Assembly: GCA_964455935.1 (NCBI GenBank)
Contig: CAYVZU010000035.1
Location: forward strand, 1-30,654
DNA from: CAYVZU01 sp964455935
GTDB taxonomy: Bacteria; Fibrobacterota; CAYVZU01
Direction: 5' to 3'
Length of the DNA: 30,654 nucleotides
Part shown: one piece after another, positions 14,787 through 21,679 of the stretch
Position numbering within the stretch: position 1 is the stretch's first letter
Layout: each line of letters opens with the position of its first letter
Notes under the pieces: model-generated
Database searches by the model: none
Seen by the model: only the letters and a program-made list of their open reading frames with translations
Told to the model about the DNA's origin: nothing
Translations under genes and position numbers: made by a program

Positions 14787-15154
14787 ACAAAACCGATGAA
14801 GGCAAGATCTACTACTCAATTAGCGAGGTCTGTAACGAAACCGGGCTTGAGCAGCATGTGCTTCGCTATTGGGAAACCGAGTTCCCACAGCTCAAACCAA
14901 AGAAGAACCGCGCCGGAAACCGGGCTTACCGGCAGAAGGACATCAAGCTCATCAAGCTGATCAAGCATCTTCTCTATCAGGAACACTACACCATTGTAGG
15001 CGCCAAGCGAAAGCTTGCCGAAACCAAGGATTATGATATCGATGTCCAGATCAAATTGCCCTTGGTTGAAGAGGAAAAACCAGCCAAACCGGCGGGTGTC
15101 GCCTCGATTCGGAGAGAGCTGGAAACGGTGCTGAGAATTCTGGAAGGGAAATAG
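14780..15154 (+). CDS. MerR-family transcriptional regulator
   Basis: This 124-residue DNA-binding protein has the MerR winged-helix fold at residues 10-80: YYSISEVCNETGLEQHVLRYWE is the helix-turn-helix, and NRAYRQKDI is the wing region. The remaining 45 residues contain no metal-binding cysteines or ligand domain. It is thus a short, ligand-free type like those encoded beside gpsA or ihfA in many genomes. AAGGAGGA at 14763-14770, inside gpsA, is an excellent ribosome site for this ATG. The gene overlaps gpsA by seven bases and is the last of the der operon. Its target is unknown; autoregulation of the operon is possible but not shown. Confidence 0.92.
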   Translation: MLNKTDEGKIYYSISEVCNETGLEQHVLRYWETEFPQLKPKKNRAGNRAYRQKDIKLIKLIKHLLYQEHYTIVGAKRKLAETKDYDIDVQIKLPLVEEEKPAKPAGVASIRRELETVLRILEGK

Positions 15155-15231
15155 CAGGTTCGGACAATCCCCGGCTGACCACGACAAAGCACTTCTTCAA
15201 CCTTCGTCGAAATTCCACTTCCAATTTATCC

Positions 15232-15265
15232 GATAACGGACCCCCAATGCGGTCCGGCCCTTATC
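15232..15265 (+). terminator. Possible hairpin end of the der-plsY-gpsA-merR operon
   Basis: The stem CGGACC (15237-15242) pairs with GGTCCG (15251-15256) around an 8-base loop. It is extended by GATAA (15232-15236) with TTATC (15261-15265) across a small bulge. It lies 78 bases after the merR stop. There is no T-run after it, so it is a weak candidate and might be only structure. Confidence 0.3.
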
Positions 15266-15286
15266 AGCGTTCATAGTGATTCCCAA

Positions 15287-15452
15287 TGGAAGGTTCCGTA
15301 ATGGGCCAGCCTCCTTCCGCACTGCGGAATCACCTATGAGGGTTGAATCTCGGTTTCCGGCCAAAAGGCCCAAAGGTTTACGGGCAGTTACGCGTTTTCC
15401 AGGGCATACCCATCGCGGGCAACCGTGTCCTCGTTACGTCAGGAGGCCGGCC
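15287..15452. repeat. Inverted-repeat-bounded element, copy 1 (shorter form)
   Basis: This element matches 24304-24456 over 153 bases with 11 mismatches (about 93 percent). It then rejoins the other copy at AGGAGGCCGGCC, skipping about 40 bases present there. The left end reads ATGGGCCAGCCTCC from 15301. The right end, GGAGGCCGGCC, is its near-complement, so the element has imperfect inverted ends. A GGCCAAAAGGCC palindrome is internal. I see no credible gene inside. It fills most of the 327-base gap between merR and the small protein gene at 15482. Confidence 0.85.
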
Positions 15453-15481
15453 AATTATGGAACTTATCTTTGAGAATCGCT

Positions 15482-15622
15482 CTAGCCTATTTTCGAAACG
15501 ACTTCTTCTTCCACGCGCTCCGCGAGCCCGACGATCAGCTTCTCGATCCGGAGCAACTGGATTGTCACCAGGCCCAGAAGCATAAGCAACCCAACAAGAA
15601 AAAGAACCAGAATGTAACTCAC
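15482..15622 (-). CDS. 46-residue single-pass membrane protein overlapping asd
   Basis: This very small gene starts with GTG at 15622, overlapping the asd TGA (GTGA). GGAGAT lies upstream in asd at suitable spacing. The peptide starts MSYILVLFLVG and has one hydrophobic helix over residues 2-24. An amphipathic, acidic tail follows (RIEKLIVGLAERVEEEV). A longer frame to 15691 would overlap asd far more and adds an Arg-rich stretch without hydrophobic character, so I reject it. The arrangement predicts translational coupling to asd. The family is unknown to me. The tail pattern resembles small membrane-anchored coiled peptides. I am fairly but not fully sure it is expressed. Confidence 0.6.
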   Translation of the reverse strand: MSYILVLFLVGLLMLLGLVTIQLLRIEKLIVGLAERVEEEVVSKIG

Positions 15623-16617
15623 TGCAGCATCTCCGCGATTTGAATCGCGTTGAGCGCCGCGCCTTTGCGGATCTGGTCGCCCACGACCCACATTTCGATG
15701 GTCTTGGGCTGCGACAGGTCCTTGCGGACACGACCTACATAAATGTTATCCTGGCCCGAGGCATCGAGCGGCATGGGCCAGCGGTTCTTTTCGGGTTCCT
15801 CCAAAACAGTCACGCCTGGCGCCTTGCGCAAGATGGCGTAGATGTCTTCCACCGAAGCATCGCGCTCCAGTTCAATGTTGAGCGACTCGGAATGGGCGCG
15901 CAGAACCGGCACGCGAACGCAGGTTGCGCTGATGCGGATTTTCACGTCATGAAAGATCTTATGGGTCTCTTTACGCATCTTCACTTCTTCGGGCACGTAG
16001 CCGTCCGCATCGGGCTTGCCCGCATTGTGCGGAAATAGATTGAATGCGTATGGGAAGGGGATGATCGTTCGCTGGTACGGCTTGTTGTCGAGAACCGCCC
16101 GGGTTTCTTCCAATAGCTCTTCCATGGCGCGCGCGCCCGCGCCGCTGGCCGCTTGGTAAGTGGAAATAACCATGCGCTTCACGCCAAAGGCCTTATGAAT
16201 GGGCCACACCGGAACGACCATGATAATCGTGGAGCAGTTGGGGTTGGCGATAATTCCTTTGTGGGTTTTGATGTCCTCGGGGTTGATCTCGGGCACCACA
16301 AGCGGAATGCCGTCGTGCATGCGGAAGAAGCTGGTGTTGTCCACCACAACAGCCCCCTGCTTCGCGGCAATGGGCGCAAACTTCTCGCTAATGGGCCCTC
16401 CGGCCGATGCCAGAACCAGATCGAGATTCTTGAAAGACTTTTCGGTCAATTCCTCGATGGTCAGCGTCTCGCCCATGAACTTCACCTTCTTGCCTGCGGA
16501 GCGCGACGATGCGAGAAGCCTCAGCGATGCGAGAGGGAACTTTCTCTGTTCGAGGATTTTTAGAAATTCCTGGCCCACCGCCCCGGTGGCGCCCATGATT
16601 GCAGTTCGAAAGGCCAT
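15619..16617 (-). CDS. asd: Aspartate-semialdehyde dehydrogenase
   Basis: Asd converts L-aspartyl-4-phosphate to aspartate semialdehyde with NADPH, the branch point to lysine, diaminopimelate, threonine and methionine. The protein has 332 residues, the usual size. The Rossmann loop GATGAVG is at 10-16. The catalytic cysteine is C128 in ANPNCSTI, and the GAGARAMEELLEE segment and downstream R/H-rich substrate region (RISATCVRVPVLRAHSE) match the family. I start it at 16617 because GGAG precedes this ATG at good spacing; an ATG at 16650 would add 11 residues with no homology. The downstream 46-residue membrane protein gene overlaps its stop. The spacer to the next gene upstream on this strand is about 280 bases and includes a palindrome. 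Confidence 0.97.
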   Translation of the reverse strand: MAFRTAIMGATGAVGQEFLKILEQRKFPLASLRLLASSRSAGKKVKFMGETLTIEELTEKSFKNLDLVLASAGGPISEKFAPIAAKQGAVVVDNTSFFRMHDGIPLVVPEINPEDIKTHKGIIANPNCSTIIMVVPVWPIHKAFGVKRMVISTYQAASGAGARAMEELLEETRAVLDNKPYQRTIIPFPYAFNLFPHNAGKPDADGYVPEEVKMRKETHKIFHDVKIRISATCVRVPVLRAHSESLNIELERDASVEDIYAILRKAPGVTVLEEPEKNRWPMPLDASGQDNIYVGRVRKDLSQPKTIEMWVVGDQIRKGAALNAIQIAEMLQ

Positions 16618-16806
16618 TTTGTCTCCACGAAGATTGAGGTTAAGGCTCAAGGTGAAACTGGGGCTATACGCTCCAAAAATCCGCCTTGGCGCAGCTTAAA
16701 AATAGATGGGGTGCAGGAGGAAATCAAACGGAGCGCGGTACTCGCTTTGTCGGGTCCGTTTGCACGGTCGGTAGGGCGCTTCTCTTTTCAGCGATGAAGT
16801 GGAAAC

Positions 16807-16849
16807 ACCCTCACCATAATCCTCTTCCATGGAATGGAGAGGGTTATGG
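16807..16849. repeat. Palindromic CCCTC/GAGGG repeat near the methyltransferase gene
   Basis: The arms CCATAATCCTC (16814-16824) and GAGGGTTATGG (16839-16849) pair with one mismatch. They flank the self-complementary core TTCCATGGAA at 16825-16834. This resembles the widespread CCCTC...GAGGG intergenic repeats. It sits 46 bases beyond the stop of the homocysteine methyltransferase gene and could serve as its transcription end, although no long T-tract follows. Confidence 0.6.
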
Positions 16850-16894
16850 TCTCCAAATCGCTTTGGGAAATCGTCAGGAAAAAACGAATTGAAT

Positions 16895-17788
16895 TCACCG
16901 GGCGCGTGCCAGCCACTTGTCGATCACGGCTCGGAAGGCGCGGATGTGGTCCGGGTTGGTGCCGCAGCAGCCGCCGACAATCGTGGCGCCGGCATCAAGC
17001 AAGCCCGCCAGCTTGCCGGCCATGATCTCCGGGGTTTCCGGGAACACGGTCTTGCCACCCACGATCTGCGGCATTCCCGCATTGGCGTGGACCAGGATGG
17101 GCACGCTCGAACGAGGCTTCATCATCTTTACGATCTCGATCATATTGTCGATCCCATTGCCGCAATTGGCGCCGATCACCTGGGCGCCGGCTTCCTGCAA
17201 TTCATCCACGGCGCATTCGACCGAGACACCCATCATGGTGTGAAAGCCTTTGGGTCCCTTGTCAAAAGTCAGTGTTGCAAGGGCGGGGAGGTCCGTATTG
17301 TCCCGGGTCGCAATGATCACGGCTCTGACCTCTTCGATGGCCGTGAAGGTCTCGGCCAGAAGGCCATCGGCGCCGCCGTCGCGCAAAGCCTTCACCTGCT
17401 GGGTGAAGACTTCAATCATGTCTTTTTCGGTGGCAGTGCCCACGGGTTCCATAAATTCGCCCGTAGGTCCTATGGAGGCCACCACAAGCCGCCCCAGGGC
17501 CTCGCTTTTGGCGAGCTCCACGGCCTTGCGATTATAGGTCTCAACCTTGTCGCCCAGCTTGGATTTCTCAAGCTTGGTTCGGTTGCCTCCAAAGGTGTTG
17601 GTCAGGACCATATCTGAACCGGCGGCGAAATAGTCCCGAGCGATCTCTCTCACTACATTGGGATGGCTCTGATTCCAGCTTTCTGGACACTCGCCCGTCG
17701 GCAAGCCTTTGGCCTGAAGCTGCGTTCCCATGGCGCCATCGGAAAGAAGGATGCGTTTGTTCTTAAGGGCGGTGAATAAAGTGGACAC
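16895..17788 (-). CDS. Homocysteine S-methyltransferase domain protein (MetH N-terminal-like)
   Basis: This is a 297-residue protein made only of the zinc-dependent homocysteine-binding (Pfam S-methyl_trans) barrel. The start motif LLSDGAMGTQLQ at 14-25 is diagnostic. Zinc ligands are C209 in GANCG and C274/C275 in GGCCGTNPDH. The start is GTG with AGGAGG five to six bases upstream, a strong site. In full-length cobalamin methionine synthase this domain is followed by methylfolate, cobalamin and activation domains, none of which is here. It therefore either works with separate partners or uses S-methylmethionine or betaine as donor. The cell role is methionine or one-carbon metabolism. There is no operon partner within 100 bases on either side. 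Confidence 0.9.
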   Translation of the reverse strand: MSTLFTALKNKRILLSDGAMGTQLQAKGLPTGECPESWNQSHPNVVREIARDYFAAGSDMVLTNTFGGNRTKLEKSKLGDKVETYNRKAVELAKSEALGRLVVASIGPTGEFMEPVGTATEKDMIEVFTQQVKALRDGGADGLLAETFTAIEEVRAVIIATRDNTDLPALATLTFDKGPKGFHTMMGVSVECAVDELQEAGAQVIGANCGNGIDNMIEIVKMMKPRSSVPILVHANAGMPQIVGGKTVFPETPEIMAGKLAGLLDAGATIVGGCCGTNPDHIRAFRAVIDKWLARAR

Positions 17789-17888
17789 GGGAACCTCCTG
17801 CTAAGGAAAATGGCGACACTTGAGAAGCGAGTCCTGACCGGTCAGAATCCGTAACACGGAAGCAACAGAACTCAGGACACGCGCCCTT

Positions 17889-18518
17889 TTAGTCTCCGCC
17901 CAACTGACGGAGTGCTTCCTCGACTCGCTTTCGCTGCGCTTCGAATTCGTCCGGATTCAGCTGCTCTGGGATACGAATTGCCGAACCGAAGCGGATTCGG
18001 ATTCTCGAAAACGGAAGAGGCAAGATAAATCCATCCCATGACTTGAAACAATACTTGAGTGACGCGATGTAACTCATTGGAACAATTGGCGACCCCGTTC
18101 GTTTCGCCATTTCGATTACGCCCGCCTGGAGCGAATAGCGAGGGCCTTGCGGTCCATCGGGGGTGACGGCGATGTTCTGACCTTTCCTAAGCAACTCCAT
18201 GGCACCCGACAAGGCCATTGTTGAGTTCCTTGAAGTCGAACCACGGACCGCATCATGGCCGAAAAGTCTGGCTGTTCGTGCAATAAGTTCGCCATCTCTG
18301 CTTTTGCTGATCATGGCCGTGATGGCGCAATGGTGATAGTAATATGTCTGTATTAGAATGCGGTTATGCCAGAATATAAAAATGATGCCCTCATTCCTGT
18401 TCTGGTCGGGCGTGGGTGCTCGATTTGGGTTTTCCACTTGAATTCTCCAGGTTGCGCCCAGCAGCCGCGTGAGGCACCAGGCTGCTGCGGGCAGGAATCG
18501 CAGGGCAAAATTGCTCAT
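17889..18518 (-). CDS. DUF374-type lysophospholipid acyltransferase
   Basis: This 209-residue protein belongs to the DUF374 branch of the lysophospholipid acyltransferase superfamily. The catalytic block is FWHNR at 49-53, in place of the HX4D of PlsC. RGSTSR at 92-97 and TPDGPQGPRY at 119-128 are hallmark motifs of this branch. A hydrophobic N-terminus (about 5-22) likely holds it at the inner membrane. Members are found in Gram-negative bacteria, often near lipid A or Kdo genes, and probably acylate a membrane lipid; no such genes are adjacent here. The ATG at 18518 has no strong ribosome site, so the exact start is less sure than the identity. Confidence 0.9.
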   Translation of the reverse strand: MSNFALRFLPAAAWCLTRLLGATWRIQVENPNRAPTPDQNRNEGIIFIFWHNRILIQTYYYHHCAITAMISKSRDGELIARTARLFGHDAVRGSTSRNSTMALSGAMELLRKGQNIAVTPDGPQGPRYSLQAGVIEMAKRTGSPIVPMSYIASLKYCFKSWDGFILPLPFSRIRIRFGSAIRIPEQLNPDEFEAQRKRVEEALRQLGGD

Positions 18519-18644
18519 GGCCGGTTTGTCCGGAACAAACGAACCGTGCTGTACATTAAAAGGGCGGCCGAGTCCGGGAGAAGGCCAACAGCTTTAAGGT
18601 GATTGGCCCCTGGGGGGGGAGAAGCCTCGATTGCCCGCATTGGG

Positions 18645-19235
18645 TCAGCTAAGGTGGAGGAATTGCTGCAACCCGGTCATAAACATTTGCACGGCAATGA
18701 CCGTAAGCAACATTCCCATCAGCTTCTCAATAGCATTGAGACCGCGTTCGCCCAGCAAGTGGCTGAGCGGGGCCGAAAACAGCAGAATGATTGCGCTGGC
18801 AAGCCAAGCGCAGAACAAAGCCAGAAGCCACTGGGGAAGCTTCGCAGGCTCCCGCGTAACAAGAATCAAAACCGTCGACATGGCCGAGGGGCCTGCCACC
18901 AAAGGAACCGCCAGAGGAACAATGAAGGGTTCCCGGCCGGATGTGCCGGGTGCGCCGTCTTCGGAGATGGGAAAGACCATCTTGATCGCAATCATGAAGA
19001 GAATGGTTCCTCCGGCAATGCTCAAGGCCGGCTGGCTGATTTGAAGCAAACCCATCAAAGATGTGCCAAAGAGAAGGAAGAACATAAGAATCACGAGAGC
19101 CGCAATCAGCTCGCGAATTATAATTAGCTGCCTGCGCTTTGGCTCGACGCCTCGAAGAATGGCCAGAAAGACCGGGATGTTTCCCAGCGGGTCCAGCACA
19201 AGAAAAAGCAGAATAATGGCCTGCACGAGTTTCAT
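18645..19235 (-). CDS. MarC-family integral membrane protein
   Basis: This 196-residue protein of the MarC (UPF0056) family is an inner-membrane protein with six predicted hydrophobic helices and no proven function. Typical features are the start KLVQAIILLFLVLDPLGNIPVF, the glycine-rich middle AGGTILFMIAIKMVF and the loop PLAVPLVAGPSAMSTVLIL, which is the most conserved part of the family. I start it at 19235, where GGAG sits six bases upstream. A start at 19247 would add four residues, and the longer frame to 19319 runs into the terminator of the fibro-slime gene. It is separated from the acyltransferase gene by 126 bases and is probably transcribed alone. Confidence 0.92.
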   Translation of the reverse strand: MKLVQAIILLFLVLDPLGNIPVFLAILRGVEPKRRQLIIIRELIAALVILMFFLLFGTSLMGLLQISQPALSIAGGTILFMIAIKMVFPISEDGAPGTSGREPFIVPLAVPLVAGPSAMSTVLILVTREPAKLPQWLLALFCAWLASAIILLFSAPLSHLLGERGLNAIEKLMGMLLTVIAVQMFMTGLQQFLHLS

Positions 19236-19310
19236 TGCCACTCCCATGGAATCGGTTAAAATGTATCGAAGCGGGGTACCAAGGCAAGGAATCCAGCTGG
19301 TGAATCCCAG

Positions 19311-19350
19311 CGAGCGCAAAAAAGGGGGGCTTGCCGCCCCCCTTTGCTCG
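19311..19350 (-). terminator. Strong Rho-independent terminator of the fibro-slime gene
   Basis: Read on the minus strand, the stem is six G, a seven-base loop and six C (19337-19342 with 19324-19329), extended by AAA/TTT pairs. It is followed by a run of T from the A-tract at 19318-19323. Outer bases GAGC/GCTC also pair. It starts about 20 bases after the stop of the fibro-slime gene and lies just upstream of marC. Confidence 0.92.
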
Positions 19351-19365
19351 CGGCGTCTGTCTCTA

Positions 19366-21429
19366 TTATCGCATCGAAATGAGACGCAGGGTCGTCAGTT
19401 TGCCTTCGCCTTGAAGGGTGACGAAACACAAGCCGTGCAGGCGCTTGTATTGGCCGTCCAGTTTGAATTGATAGCTGCCCTGCCGGGCGCGAGCCATGCT
19501 ATGTTCCCAGATCTTTCGTCCGCTGACGTCGCGCAGGGCGATCCTGTAGTTTCCGGGTTGGGGTAGATCGGCGACAAAGGCCAGATCGCTGCCGGGTGTC
19601 CCGGCCTGACGAATGCCAAAACGCGCTTTGGGACCATTGACCTTGAGGACCGAAACGCTGGGGTCGTTTCGCGTGATCACAAGTTCGAGCGTATCCTGGA
19701 TAACTCCCCTGAGACTTAGCGTCACCCGGACCGTATCGCTTCCGTTTCCGGCCGGCGGGGTTCCTCTAAGCACTTGATCTCCGTCCAGGCGGACCCATGA
19801 CGGACTTTCGGGTAACAGGGCGAAAGATGGCGCACCGCCCAACTGGTTGTCCCAGGTGATCTGGTATTCGAAATCTTGGCCTACGACTGTAACCGCTGTA
19901 TCCGTGCTGGTGAAATGTGGTGCGATACGGATGTTGAACGATGCGCTCGAACTGTCTTCACCCTTGTTTCCGGCCGCGTCGGTGAATTGCACTTTGACCC
20001 AGCACACATTGACCGTGTCGCCTGGCACCACCCAGCTCCAGTCGCCTTGCGTGCCGTCGGAAACGGTCGTATCGAGGCGCTGCCAAGTCTGGCCGCCTTT
20101 GCGCCAATAGATCGACCGTGAAACAATCGCTCCGTTGTCCGTGGCTGCGTTCCAGGCGATTTTCTGGGTCGAACCGGCAATCCAGGACTCGCCTCCAATG
20201 GGTGAAGCTAGCTTCACGACCGGCCTGGCCGTATCGGTGCCTTGAAAATCCAATCCAGTCTGTTGTGTCAAAATACCCGTGATTGCACGACTGGCAGGAC
20301 TGAAGGTGAATCCTGGCACGCTGGGTGTGATTGTCCCCGTCCATCCGGCCGGAATTTGAGCCGTGTACCATCCAAAGAAATCGGCCGTATCCCGGAAATT
20401 GCTGGCGCCGTTGAAGAGCACGACTGCGCTGCTCACTCCATTTGTACCGCCAGCCGAGTATCCGGAAAAGATCGTTCCCTCTACTGCCGGGCTCTTCCAG
20501 TCCGTGTACCATGTCGGAGGCCAAGCCGGGGAGCCGATTACTACGTCCTGCCCAAAGCACCTGACAGTTGTATCTCCGTCCCCTTCAGGTTTAAAAAGAA
20601 TGCTTGTGGCAATGCGAATATTCGACGCATCCGTATGGCGCTCGGCCGAAAAGAAATCAAATTTGTATTCCTGGCCATCCTGGAGAAATCCGGCGGGGAG
20701 GTTATCCAGGTCAATACTGGCCGCTTGCTGCGAATGCAGGCCTCCAAGATCAATAACAAGGCTGTCCTTTATAAAGACCCACACATCGTCGTCACCGCTG
20801 AATGCAAACGTCTGATGTTCCCCCTGGTAGTATGTGAAGGCCGTATGGAACTCCAGAGTGAAACCGAAGTTGCTATCGGGGAATGATGGCTGCAAGTGAC
20901 CGAAAATATTGCAGCCGATGCTGGAGTTTGTACCTACTTGATTACGGAGCTGATATTTTTCCTTGCTTCGATTGAGTGGGAAAAAGGCACTGTCCCTGAA
21001 ACGCATGATACAATCGCTTCCAAACATGAAGCGCAAAGGCACTAAAAAGGGACGGTTGATTGTTGTATCCCGGTCATTATACCACTGGTTGAAGCGTTCG
21101 ATGCTTTCATACTGCCGGACCTGCCGCGCCGTACCATAGGCCGGAGGGGGGTAGCATCCGTTTAGGATGTCAAACGCTGAGTTGAATTTGGGCCCCCGAT
21201 TGTCGCCCGGAAAACGCGAGCTGGAATTGGTAGTATCGATCCGACGTTCCACCGCATTGATACAGCCCTGACCGCCCCAATTTTGGAAATCCGGGTGGCC
21301 ACCCGCAACGTTATACTCTTTAAAATCACGCGCCAGGCCGGGAAGTGTCAGGGTCTTGACGACGGTTTGCGAGTAGGCCACGTTTAGCCAAATGGATAGA
21401 ATTAAAGTGATTTCAACAACCCTTCGCAT
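19366..21429 (-). CDS. Secreted fibro-slime (PA14-like) domain protein
   Basis: This 687-residue exported protein starts at 21429, with AGGAGG six bases upstream and a signal peptide (1-20, ending AYS). An upstream frame to 21573 lacks support. Residues 30-280 form a fibro-slime domain, a PA14-like fold known from Fibrobacter, myxobacteria and slime-mould proteins; its core SGDDDVWVFIKDSLVIDLGG is at 211-230. Residues 300-398 are a beta domain with a GWTGTITPSVPGFTFSP repeat-like motif. Residues 402-500 are Ig-like (GGESWIAGSTQKIAWNA), and 503-590 are a cadherin-like putative Ig. The last 90 residues form a beta-sandwich ending in DVSGRKIW and GLCFVTL, similar to C-terminal sorting or FlgD-like domains. 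It probably binds carbohydrate or other surface ligand outside the cell. It is the best lineage marker here. Confidence 0.88.
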   Translation of the reverse strand: MRRVVEITLILSIWLNVAYSQTVVKTLTLPGLARDFKEYNVAGGHPDFQNWGGQGCINAVERRIDTTNSSSRFPGDNRGPKFNSAFDILNGCYPPPAYGTARQVRQYESIERFNQWYNDRDTTINRPFLVPLRFMFGSDCIMRFRDSAFFPLNRSKEKYQLRNQVGTNSSIGCNIFGHLQPSFPDSNFGFTLEFHTAFTYYQGEHQTFAFSGDDDVWVFIKDSLVIDLGGLHSQQAASIDLDNLPAGFLQDGQEYKFDFFSAERHTDASNIRIATSILFKPEGDGDTTVRCFGQDVVIGSPAWPPTWYTDWKSPAVEGTIFSGYSAGGTNGVSSAVVLFNGASNFRDTADFFGWYTAQIPAGWTGTITPSVPGFTFSPASRAITGILTQQTGLDFQGTDTARPVVKLASPIGGESWIAGSTQKIAWNAATDNGAIVSRSIYWRKGGQTWQRLDTTVSDGTQGDWSWVVPGDTVNVCWVKVQFTDAAGNKGEDSSSASFNIRIAPHFTSTDTAVTVVGQDFEYQITWDNQLGGAPSFALLPESPSWVRLDGDQVLRGTPPAGNGSDTVRVTLSLRGVIQDTLELVITRNDPSVSVLKVNGPKARFGIRQAGTPGSDLAFVADLPQPGNYRIALRDVSGRKIWEHSMARARQGSYQFKLDGQYKRLHGLCFVTLQGEGKLTTLRLISMR

Positions 21430-21679
21430 TTGGACCTCCTCAGGAGTGGTGCCGAACCTGGAAAGAATACTTCCTATTATTAAAGCTACATTTCTGCTGG
21501 ATCTGACTCCAACGGCCGCGTTTGCGCGGAGAAAACCCGCTATGAAGGAACATGCCCAATTAGTATATTTCAACAGAATGGACCGATCCAGGACGCACTG
21601 TCTGTTGGGGGTTCAGAGCCCATCGGTCCGGCTTGCTGGTGTTTTGTCGGCGGCCTAAACCTTTAGGAGAATTCAACAC
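21430..21679. other. Divergent promoter region of the fibro-slime gene and clpC
   Basis: This 250-base spacer separates two divergent genes, so it must hold both promoters. A possible -10 for clpC is TATATT at 21564-21569, but no good -35 accompanies it. An inverted pair GGACCGAT (21580-21587) and ATCGGTCC (21622-21629) lies between there and clpC. It could be an operator or a leader hairpin; both are speculation. I see no CtsR-like heptanucleotide repeats. Confidence 0.35.
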
